Positions 1 through 7,618 of a stretch of DNA of 45,441 nucleotides are shown piece after piece. Made by a program: the position numbers and the translations under genes. The notes beneath the pieces are model-generated. The model made no database searches. It worked only from the letters and a program-made list of their open reading frames with translations, and was not told the origin of the DNA. The stretch covers positions 1-45,441 of the forward strand of contig JAGXNO010000031.1 of the NCBI GenBank assembly GCA_019894975.1, in the 5' to 3' direction. Each line of letters opens with the position of its first letter. Within the stretch, counting starts at the first letter, position 1. This DNA is from Promethearchaeota archaeon (lineage in GTDB: Archaea; Asgardarchaeota; Lokiarchaeia; Sigyniarchaeales; SOKP01).

Positions 1-102
1 ATTAACGGGCTCTTGGTTTTTGCTACTATAATACTTCTTTCAGGAAATTTAGTTGCAGATGTTATGTATACTATTATTGATCCGAGAATAACATACGCAT
101 AA
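1..102 (+). CDS. dppB: ABC peptide transporter permease, DppB/OppB type (3' end only)
   Basis: Only the last 33 codons are in the window, in frame 1, ending at TAA 100-102. They encode a hydrophobic final membrane helix followed by a tail with the sequence DVMYTIIDPRITYA. An NLxxDxxYxxxDPRI tail is typical of the B-type permease of dipeptide/oligopeptide importers, where this subunit forms half of the membrane channel. The following genes encode the C permease and the D and F ATPases, so this is the usual operon order. The substrate-binding protein is not visible and may lie upstream of the window. Confidence 0.85.
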   Translation: MNGLLVFATIILLSGNLVADVMYTIIDPRITYA

Positions 103-126
103 AATAAAATTGAGAGGTTATTAAAG

Positions 127-1122
127 ATAACAGAACAAACTTTTATAGGGGATATTGCTGATAAACAATCTGAATCACCAACGAAAAAACAATTTTTTCG
201 ATATTTAAGATTTTATTTAATTCTTGGTTGGCGAGACCCTGAGTTCTCTTCTCAAGAATATCAAATAGAAAAAATAAAATCCAAAAGGAAAAGGTTTCGA
301 CGCCTTCTTAGACCTTTAACAATTACAGGATTCGTAATGCTCATATTCATTTTGGTATTAGCAGTATATAGTCCTTGGTTAACTTACATTAAATTAGACG
401 AACTAGTAATACCCTATATTCCTCCTGGAGAAACCCCTTTTGATTCTCCAACAGCGGACCATCCGTTAGGGACAACAAAGTATGGATATGATGTTTTAGC
501 AAGAATTATTTGGGGAAGTAGAACCACAATTTTAATGGCATTAATCCCTGTAACTATCGCAATTGGAGGGGGTCTTATCTTAGGAACGATATCAGCATAT
601 TTTGGTGGCACTGTTGATTATCTTATGATGCGTTTTGTAGATTTAATGTATGCATTTCCAAACTTGGTTCTTGTCATCATAATCGTTCCTATATTGGGAC
701 AAGCGTTATTAACTAGTCTTGTAATTTACGGAATTCTTTTTATACCATATAATATCAGGTTTATGCGATCACTTGTTTTACAAGTAAAGCAACTGGAATT
801 TATTCAAGCAGCAAAAGCAGGTGGTGCGCAAAAATTCAAAGTGATGTTTAAACATATTATACCAAATGCAATTTCTCCTATGATAATAGCTTTTTTTGGA
901 GGAGCAGCGGTTGCTGTATTAGGTCTAGCAGGTCTGGCTTTTATAGGATTTGGAGACCCGACTGTTGCTAGTTGGGGAACTGATATTAACTGGGCTGGAG
1001 CTACATTTAGCAATGTCAATGCTGCTGTTTGGCCTGGATTATTTATAGGAATAACAGCTATAGGATTTATGCTCATAGGAGATGGATTGCGAGATGCATT
1101 AGATCCACGATTAAACATATAA
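127..1122 (+). CDS. dppC: ABC peptide transporter permease, DppC/OppC type, with no canonical start codon
   Basis: This is the second membrane channel subunit of a peptide importer. The EAA loop that contacts the ATPases is seen as EFIQAAKAGG followed by HIIPN, and the protein ends in a RDALDPRLNI tail typical of the C permease. The first ATG in frame is at 337, but that codon lies inside the first membrane helix. The frame is open from 103 and encodes a basic cytoplasmic N-terminus (KSKRKRFRRLLRPL) directly before that helix, as the family has. No ATG, GTG or TTG occurs between 103 and 337. A Shine-Dalgarno-like GAGAGG (112-117) is followed nine bases later by ATA (127). AAG at 124 sits where ATG would be by analogy with the gene at 3075 (GAGGTTATTAATG). 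I therefore place the start near 124-127; the exact codon is uncertain. Confidence 0.85.
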   Translation: MTEQTFIGDIADKQSESPTKKQFFRYLRFYLILGWRDPEFSSQEYQIEKIKSKRKRFRRLLRPLTITGFVMLIFILVLAVYSPWLTYIKLDELVIPYIPPGETPFDSPTADHPLGTTKYGYDVLARIIWGSRTTILMALIPVTIAIGGGLILGTISAYFGGTVDYLMMRFVDLMYAFPNLVLVIIIVPILGQALLTSLVIYGILFIPYNIRFMRSLVLQVKQLEFIQAAKAGGAQKFKVMFKHIIPNAISPMIIAFFGGAAVAVLGLAGLAFIGFGDPTVASWGTDINWAGATFSNVNAAVWPGLFIGITAIGFMLIGDGLRDALDPRLNI

Positions 1123-1171
1123 AAAAGAGGGATTAAAGGTTTTAACTATATTATATCAAGCATCATATGGA

Positions 1172-3088
1172 TTGAATTATGGAATGGCTTTAATTGAATC
1201 AATTATTTCATTTCTCATTTTACTCTTTATATCAAATTTTATCCATAAACAAATTCCTGAAGAACAAAAAATCTTAAGAAAGCTTCATAGAAAGAGCTCG
1301 CTCGTAATTAGTCTCATAGTTTTTGGCATAATATTTGGTATTAGGGCTCTTCTTGAAACTCTAGGTTCATTTTTTTCCCTTTTTTTAATAATCAATAATG
1401 ATGCTTTAATGTTTGCAATTATGGCAACACTATTTTATTTTCTGTATAAAGAATTGGTGTTTAAACAAGAAACATTTGGAACTATAAGAAAGGAACTTTT
1501 TAGTGGTCCATTTCTAAAAATATTTAGATTATTTTTTATAATATGTTGGATAATTGCCGGTATATTCCTTTCAATTTCTCTCCTAAGAATTAGAATGAAT
1601 AACCCTGATATTTTTAACCTTGGATTTATATGGGCAACATTAGCTATATTATTTGATATGATCATCACAATTATAATAAATACTACTCGTCCAATTGAGA
1701 AACGCATTCCTAAAGAAATTCTTAAATACTCTATGTTTACTGGTGGGCTTATCTCATTTGGTATTTGGTCAATACAACTAATAATCTTTGAATTGTATCT
1801 AAATAGACTGCTTGGATTAATGCTATTCGAACAAGATATTCGTATACTCTTTGGGGTAATTAGTGCTATATATGGCTCAATAGTTTATGTAGCTTTGAAA
1901 AAGATATTTCTACCTGCAGCTGAGGAAAAGAGTCAGTTAAAAGTTCAAAAAGCAACTGAAATAGTTAAAGAGGAATCTGTACAAGATTTTACTTTAGGAG
2001 GGAACCACGCGATTCTTGACGTGAAAGATCTCACTACTTACTTTTATACTGAAGAGGGTACTGTTCGCGCTGTAGAAGGTGTTTCTTTTAAGGTATATGA
2101 AGGAGAAGTTCTTGGTCTTGTGGGTGAAACTGGTTGTGGGAAATCTGTAACTGCATTATCTATTCTTCGTGTTATTCGACCTCCTGGAAAAATTGAGAAA
2201 GGAAATGTTATTTTTAGAGGGGAAAATCTATTAATTAAACCTGAATCTGAAATGTTAAAATATCGTGGTAAAGATATTACAATGATATTTCAAGATCCAC
2301 TCAATTCTCTTAATCCTGTTTTTAGAATAGGTAAACAAATCTCTGAAGTATTTTTATTGCATATGGAGAATGAAATGCTTGCTGAAGCTTCCAAATTTCC
2401 CGATAAAACCATATATGGTGTTGCTCGAGAATGGAGTATAGATCTTTTAAGAGAATTGAATATCCCCTTTCCTCAAGTAATTATTGATCGATACCCTCAT
2501 GAGCTAAGTGGAGGTATGCGACAAAGAGTCCAGATTGCTATAGCTCTTGCATGTAGACCTAAATTATTAATCGCTGACGAACCTACTACTGCTCTAGATG
2601 TCACAATCCAGAACCAGATTCTAAAACTGATGAAAGAACTCGGTAAGAAATATAATACAACTATATTATTTATTACTCACGATCTTGGGATTATCTCTAA
2701 AATGTGTAATCGTGTTGCTGTGATGTATTGTGGCTCCATTGTTGAATATGGAGACATAAAAAAATTATTTACTAAACCTTATCACCCTTACACCAGAGGA
2801 CTTATAGCTTCTGTTCCTGTTATGAGGGAAAGGCAACAAGAACTTGAAGTTATACCTGGAATGGTACCAAATTTAATTTACCCCCCCTTAGGATGTAGAT
2901 TTCATCCTAGATGTCGTTATTGTTTCGAGCCTTGTGATTCAAAAGCCCCAATCCAAATTGAGATTGAATCTGGATATTTTGTAGCGTGTCATCTTTATGA
3001 TCCAGAATATGAAAGTTTAGCTAAAATTTCTATAAAGAAAATCGAAGATATATCAGAAAAATTAGAGGTTATTAATGATCATGGTTGA
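1172..3088 (+). CDS. dppD: Peptide ABC transporter ATPase (DppD/OppD) with N-terminal membrane domain
   Basis: The C-terminal half is an ATPase of the oligopeptide transporter family. It has Walker A GETGCGKS (Lys about 324), Q-loop QDPLNSLNP, signature LSGGMRQRV, Walker B LLIADEP, and the C-terminal OppD/F extension with HPYTRGL and a cysteine cluster ([11 protein letters not shown]). It hydrolyses ATP to drive peptide import. Unusually, about 245 residues at the N-terminus form roughly six to seven hydrophobic helices, followed by a short charged linker before the ATPase starts near residue 280. Standard OppD proteins are about 330 residues and have no membrane segments. The start is uncertain: TTG 1172 has no Shine-Dalgarno sequence, while the frame is open upstream and GAGGG (1127-1131) lies before in-frame GTT 1139 and ATA 1148. 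The next gene overlaps its end. Confidence 0.88.
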   Translation: MNYGMALIESIISFLILLFISNFIHKQIPEEQKILRKLHRKSSLVISLIVFGIIFGIRALLETLGSFFSLFLIINNDALMFAIMATLFYFLYKELVFKQETFGTIRKELFSGPFLKIFRLFFIICWIIAGIFLSISLLRIRMNNPDIFNLGFIWATLAILFDMIITIIINTTRPIEKRIPKEILKYSMFTGGLISFGIWSIQLIIFELYLNRLLGLMLFEQDIRILFGVISAIYGSIVYVALKKIFLPAAEEKSQLKVQKATEIVKEESVQDFTLGGNHAILDVKDLTTYFYTEEGTVRAVEGVSFKVYEGEVLGLVGETGCGKSVTALSILRVIRPPGKIEKGNVIFRGENLLIKPESEMLKYRGKDITMIFQDPLNSLNPVFRIGKQISEVFLLHMENEMLAEASKFPDKTIYGVAREWSIDLLRELNIPFPQVIIDRYPHELSGGMRQRVQIAIALACRPKLLIADEPTTALDVTIQNQILKLMKELGKKYNTTILFITHDLGIISKMCNRVAVMYCGSIVEYGDIKKLFTKPYHPYTRGLIASVPVMRERQQELEVIPGMVPNLIYPPLGCRFHPRCRYCFEPCDSKAPIQIEIESGYFVACHLYDPEYESLAKISIKKIEDISEKLEVINDHG

Positions 3089-4823
3089 TTTAAAAGAAAC
3101 TATCATAATTCCCGTTATTTTTTCCATACTAGGATTTTTTATAATGAGAGGTTTTATACGATCAAAGAGATGGGAGAATTCAGTGAATATTGCACTCGTA
3201 ACAAATTCGATTTGGTTGATCTTTAGTCTGATTCGATTTGGTAATTCGATTTTATTGGTCTTCACTTATATCATTACCAATTCTTTCATTGATTCCTATT
3301 TTTTACAGCTTTTAATAAATGCAATACTATTTATACCCATTGGTGTATTAATCTTATGGGGATTTTATAAAAAAGACTTATTCGAGTCATTTACAGTTGC
3401 TAGCCTTGTCCAAGCTGCTATATTGGTAATATCGCTTTTTTTAAGCAATATTCAAAGAATTCTTAAAATCTGGTTAATAGAAGGAAATGATGATTTAGAT
3501 GGTTCTAAATTTACATTTACTTTTGCCCTACTCTTTCTTTTAGGGATATCTATTCTTATAGCTTATTGGGGAGATAAGATACAATTAGTGCGATATAGAA
3601 TAACTTTTGTTCTTAGCAGTATTTTACCTGGGATTTATTATTTAATGACCTCATTTATTACCTTGCATGAAAACTTTCTTAATAATGCTTTTATTAGTAT
3701 TTTTATTAGTTTTATAATTGCGATCATTTCTATTCTTATTGTAAAAATAATTGCTTACCAAACTATAGAGTTCAAAGAACTCAGAGGGTTGACTGTTCTT
3801 GAGAAAGGTAAAGAATTACTAACTGTAAAAGATCTCAAAATACATTATCCGCTTTTTAAGGGAACCCTTAAAAGACAAATTGGACTTGTTAAAGCAGTTA
3901 ATGGGGTCTCATTCAGCATAAAAACCGGTGAAACGCTTGGTTTAGTGGGAGAAAGTGGATGTGGGAAAACAACAATTGCTAAAGGACTTCTAGGTTTGGT
4001 AGAAAAAACAGAAGGAGAGATGTTTTTCGAAGATAAGCTGGTCCCTCCTGAATATACTGCATATTTAAGACATAGAATACAAATGGTTTTCCAAGATCCA
4101 GATGCATCCTTAAATCCACGTATGAAGGTAGTTGACATAATAGCAGAACCACTTAGGAATTTACTTGCTATTACTAATAAACTAGAGATCAGAAGACGCG
4201 TTTTAAGATTGTTAGACGAAGTTTCCTTAAAACGAGAGCATATGGATCGCTATCCTCATGAATTTTCTGGTGGTCAGAAGCAAAGAATTGTTATCGCTAG
4301 AGCATTAGCTTGCAATCCAGAATTGATAATTTTAGATGAACCTACTTCTGCTCTTGATGTATCAGTTCAAGCACAAATTCTTAATCTTCTTAGAAATTTG
4401 CAAGCAACATATGGATATGGATTTCTGTTTATTACTCACAATTTAGCTGTTGTAAACTATATTGCTAATCGTATAGCCGTCATGTATCTTGGGCAAATTG
4501 TCGAAGTTGGAAGTAAAGAACAAGTTTTTACAAAACCAACTCATCCATACACCCAAGCACTTCTTTCTTCACATTCTGACATAGATCCTTACAATCAAGA
4601 GATCAGTTTTGTTATTGAAGGAGAAGTACCAAGCCCTATAGCACCTCCACCGGGATGTACTTTTAATCCACGTTGCTCTTCAGATGCACGCACTAAAGAA
4701 TGTGAACATGATTTACCTCATAAGATAAATATCGAGGAAGGGCATTATATCTGGTGTGTCAATCCTCCTACATCAATGCAATCAGAAAATCAAGAATCTA
4801 AAGAGAGTTTATCCTTAGAATAA
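3075..4823 (+). CDS. dppF: Peptide ABC transporter ATPase (DppF/OppF) with N-terminal membrane domain
   Basis: This is the partner ATPase of the peptide importer. It has Walker A GESGCGKT (Lys about 298), Q-loop QDPDASLNP, signature FSGGQKQRI, Walker B LIILDEP, a switch histidine in FITHN, and a C-terminal OppF extension with HPYTQALL and GCTFNPRC. Like the preceding ATPase it carries an N-terminal region of about 235 residues with six to eight predicted membrane helices, which is not part of the ordinary family (usual length about 320). The gene starts within the end of the D gene. GAGG at 3065-3068 serves ATG 3075, and ATG 3081 is an alternative. It is the last gene of the transporter operon: the following 174 bases contain T-rich stretches and the promoter of the next gene. 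Confidence 0.88.
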   Translation: MIMVDLKETIIIPVIFSILGFFIMRGFIRSKRWENSVNIALVTNSIWLIFSLIRFGNSILLVFTYIITNSFIDSYFLQLLINAILFIPIGVLILWGFYKKDLFESFTVASLVQAAILVISLFLSNIQRILKIWLIEGNDDLDGSKFTFTFALLFLLGISILIAYWGDKIQLVRYRITFVLSSILPGIYYLMTSFITLHENFLNNAFISIFISFIIAIISILIVKIIAYQTIEFKELRGLTVLEKGKELLTVKDLKIHYPLFKGTLKRQIGLVKAVNGVSFSIKTGETLGLVGESGCGKTTIAKGLLGLVEKTEGEMFFEDKLVPPEYTAYLRHRIQMVFQDPDASLNPRMKVVDIIAEPLRNLLAITNKLEIRRRVLRLLDEVSLKREHMDRYPHEFSGGQKQRIVIARALACNPELIILDEPTSALDVSVQAQILNLLRNLQATYGYGFLFITHNLAVVNYIANRIAVMYLGQIVEVGSKEQVFTKPTHPYTQALLSSHSDIDPYNQEISFVIEGEVPSPIAPPPGCTFNPRCSSDARTKECEHDLPHKINIEEGHYIWCVNPPTSMQSENQESKESLSLE

Positions 4824-4940
4824 ACTAGTTCTGAGTTCTTATAGCTTTTTTTCATATATTTTATTGTAAATTTTACACATTTTAAGATTTTCATGATAGA
4901 CTAGTACTTATTAAGAATAGTGATATACTATTACCATAAG

Positions 4941-4950
4941 ATATAAATAA
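4941..4950 (+). promoter_or_regulatory. Probable TATA box of the first glycyl radical enzyme gene
   Basis: The sequence ATATAAATAA lies about 50 bases before the ATG at 4998. That predicts transcription starting near 4972 and a leader of roughly 25 bases. The arrangement matches the one in front of the paralogous gene at 7619, which supports the assignment. No experiment is available. Confidence 0.5.
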
Positions 4951-4997
4951 ATTTACGTTGTATATTTAAATAACAAAAATAAAAACAGGTAAGAATT

Positions 4998-7427
4998 ATG
5001 GTTGTTCAAGATATTAAAATGGCTGCTCTTCAGGGGATTCCTACAGAGAGGGTTCGAAAAATTAGGGATAAAATGTTGTCTCAACCTTTCGAATATGATC
5101 TTGAGCGAGCTCGATGCTATTCGAGAATTTGGAAACAGATGGAAGATGCTCATCCCCTTATGAAAAAAGCGAAGGCATTAGAGGAATTCTTACACTGCCT
5201 TCCTATAAGGATCGATAGTGATGAGCTTCTTGTTGGAGTAAAATCCAGCAAAATAAGAGCTGATCCATTCGAAATAGAACTCGGAAGGCACGTTCGAACT
5301 TACGATTTTCTCTTAGATGACTCAATAGACGAAGAATCTAAAGATTATTTCCGTAGACATAATCCTATCCTTAGGCGTTATGTTCCTTTTTCAGAGCAAG
5401 AGCTTAACGAGTTAAAAAATGACATTATCCCCGTTTGGAAAGGGAAGACATTAGCTGACCGAAAGAAAGAACTCTGGAAGGAAGCAGGCTTATTAAAAGA
5501 GAAAAAGGGATTTATGGAACGAGCTATGAGCTGGATCAATCCATTTTATGCAGAAATGCAGGGACATACCATTCCGGGTTATAGACGTGTTCTTAAAATA
5601 GGATTTAAAGGAATAGAAAAGAGAACTAGGGGAGAACTAGAGAATCTTAAAGAGAATGATGAGGATTATGAAAATCGCAAGGTATTCTATGAATCAGTTC
5701 AGGTTTGTGCAAAAGCAGTTTGTGATTATTCCAATCGTTATGCAGATCTGGCAGTGGAAATGGCTGAAAACGCATCAGAACATAGAAAAGCAGAACTTTT
5801 AGATATTGCTGAACGGGCAAGACGAGTACCAGCCCTCCCGCCTAGAACATTTATGGAAGCACTTCAATCAGTATGGATGACCAATGTTGTTATGGAAATG
5901 AGTTATGGTGAAGGAAACATATTTTCTCAAGGGCGTGTAGACCAATATCTTTATCCATATTATGCCGCTGATTTAGCCATAGGACGTATTACTTATGGAG
6001 AAGCTTTAGAAGCCATTGAAGAATACTTAGTTAAACTTGCTTCTGTTGTTATTGCAGGACAGAATAATATAACTATTGGGGGATTAGATAAAGATGGAAA
6101 GGATGCTACGAATGACGTATCATACTTGTTTCTCGAAGCAATTGCAAATGTAAAAAGTCTGTTGAATACATTATCGATACGGATCTCTCCCAAAACGCCC
6201 CGAGATTTTGTGAAACGAGTTTGTGAAACGTATCGATTTACTGCAGGAATGGGAATTCATAATGATGAAATTTTAGTACCGCAACTTCAAAAAGATGGTT
6301 ATTCGTTGGAAGATGCTCGAGACTATTCACTTGTAGGGTGTGTAGAACCTCACGGAACTGGAAATGATTTTTCTTATACAGCAGGCAATGGTGTCAGGTT
6401 ATCAATTGTTTTACATTTGGCTTTAAATGAAGGACGGATTCTTGTAGCTGGGAATCGCCAATTTGGTGCAAAAACTCCTGATCCAAGCACTTTTAAAACT
6501 TTTGAAGATGTGAAGCAGGCTTTTGTAGATCAGCTTTCTTTTGGAGTAGACTTAGTTGTGAAAAAGGCAGAGTTAAAAGATCGAGCTTTTGCTGAAGGAT
6601 TTCCCTCCCCATTGCTATCATCTACAATAGAGGGATGTCTAGAGAGTGGAAAAGATGTAACTCGAAATGGAGCGCGCTATAATAACAACCCTATAGGTTG
6701 CCAAGCTTTAGCAACTGTAACTAATTCACTAGCAGCAATTCGCTGGGCAGTATTCGAAAAAAAATTATTAACAATGGGAGAATTAGCTGCACATCTCCGA
6801 AATAATTTCAAAGGAGCAGACAAACTTAAGGAACTATTAAGAAACAAGGCTCCTAAATATGGTAATGGTGATGAAAGGGTAGACGAGTTAGCAAAATGGG
6901 TGGCAAATACTTTATGTGATATTGTGAGAAAACATCCTGCGAGAGGTGGTGCCGGTATATATCGCCCATGTCTTGTATCTTCTGGACTTAATATTCTTGA
7001 GGGTAGAATGTTAGGGGCAACTCCCGATGGAAGATTATCTGGTGAAGCCGTATCTAACGGTATCTCTCCTGCAAACGGGACAGAAAAAAATGGGCTTACT
7101 ATGACGCTCCGATCAGTAGCCTTCGCAACACGTGATGCTCTTCTAACCGATGGAGCAACAATGAATGTAAGAATCACTCCTAGTTTAATAGAAACAGATG
7201 ATGGTATAGATAAATTAACTTCTATAGTAGAAGCTTATTTAGAGTTAGGGGGAAGAGAGCTTCAGATTAATCCAATAAGCTCAGAAACACTAAAAGACGC
7301 ACAAGCTCATCCAGAGAAGTATCCCGACTTATCAGTTAAGGTCACAGGTTACTCCGCTCGGTTCATAGAAGTGGGTAGAAGTCTTCAAAATGACATCATC
7401 GCCCGTACAGTATTTAATGAATTATAA
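4998..7427 (+). CDS. Glycyl radical enzyme, dehydratase/lyase-like (pyruvate formate-lyase superfamily), copy 1
   Basis: An 809-residue oxygen-sensitive radical enzyme of the PFL superfamily. The thiyl-radical site is seen in SLVGCVEPHG with Cys448 and Glu450, and the glycyl-radical site in VKVTGYSARF with Gly784, 25 residues from the C-terminus. The CxE pair (GCVE) is shared by the eliminating branches (glycerol or propanediol dehydratase, choline TMA-lyase, hydroxyproline dehydratase, isethionate lyase). Pyruvate formate-lyase instead has two adjacent cysteines. The residues after GCVEP (HGTGND) do not match any branch I can name, so the substrate is not assigned. A close paralogue follows 191 bases later, and a radical-SAM activase is encoded convergently beyond it. 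Each paralogue has its own promoter-like sequence, so they need not be one operon. The start ATG is clear and the N-terminus aligns with copy 2. Confidence 0.9.
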   Translation: MVVQDIKMAALQGIPTERVRKIRDKMLSQPFEYDLERARCYSRIWKQMEDAHPLMKKAKALEEFLHCLPIRIDSDELLVGVKSSKIRADPFEIELGRHVRTYDFLLDDSIDEESKDYFRRHNPILRRYVPFSEQELNELKNDIIPVWKGKTLADRKKELWKEAGLLKEKKGFMERAMSWINPFYAEMQGHTIPGYRRVLKIGFKGIEKRTRGELENLKENDEDYENRKVFYESVQVCAKAVCDYSNRYADLAVEMAENASEHRKAELLDIAERARRVPALPPRTFMEALQSVWMTNVVMEMSYGEGNIFSQGRVDQYLYPYYAADLAIGRITYGEALEAIEEYLVKLASVVIAGQNNITIGGLDKDGKDATNDVSYLFLEAIANVKSLLNTLSIRISPKTPRDFVKRVCETYRFTAGMGIHNDEILVPQLQKDGYSLEDARDYSLVGCVEPHGTGNDFSYTAGNGVRLSIVLHLALNEGRILVAGNRQFGAKTPDPSTFKTFEDVKQAFVDQLSFGVDLVVKKAELKDRAFAEGFPSPLLSSTIEGCLESGKDVTRNGARYNNNPIGCQALATVTNSLAAIRWAVFEKKLLTMGELAAHLRNNFKGADKLKELLRNKAPKYGNGDERVDELAKWVANTLCDIVRKHPARGGAGIYRPCLVSSGLNILEGRMLGATPDGRLSGEAVSNGISPANGTEKNGLTMTLRSVAFATRDALLTDGATMNVRITPSLIETDDGIDKLTSIVEAYLELGGRELQINPISSETLKDAQAHPEKYPDLSVKVTGYSARFIEVGRSLQNDIIARTVFNEL

Positions 7428-7446
7428 AATTTCTTTTAATAATTCC

Positions 7447-7454
7447 TTTTTTTT
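7447..7454 (+). terminator. Oligo-T terminator after glycyl radical enzyme copy 1
   Basis: A run of eight T residues begins about 20 bases after the stop codon of copy 1, followed by further T-rich sequence. Archaeal RNA polymerase commonly terminates at such U-tracts. No hairpin was seen. Confidence 0.4.
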
Positions 7455-7563
7455 AAAATTTTTAAATGGTAAAAAAATAATTTATTATAAAGAATAGCTT
7501 TCTTCTAACTTTTTTGCCACATCATATTATCTTTTTTTTAAGGTTTTTTCTGAATTACAATAA

Positions 7564-7573
7564 TTTATAAATA
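7564..7573 (+). promoter_or_regulatory. Probable TATA box of the second glycyl radical enzyme gene
   Basis: TTTATAAATA stands 46-55 bases before ATG 7619, essentially the same distance as the TATA-like box before copy 1. This suggests that copy 2 has its own promoter with similar architecture. Confidence 0.5.
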
Positions 7574-7618
7574 AATATACAAAGTTAATTTAAATAATAA
7601 CAAAACAATATATGTATT

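Noticed and set aside
1172..2000. Possible separate membrane protein gene in front of the DppD ATPase
   Set aside because: The reading frame runs without a stop from the membrane helices through the linker into Walker A, and the F gene shows the same arrangement, so a fusion is more likely than two genes or a frameshift artefact.
6677..7177. Long open frame on the minus strand (166 codons) inside glycyl radical enzyme copy 1
   Set aside because: It lies antisense to highly conserved codons of the enzyme and its translation has no recognisable domain; a similar shadow occurs opposite copy 2.
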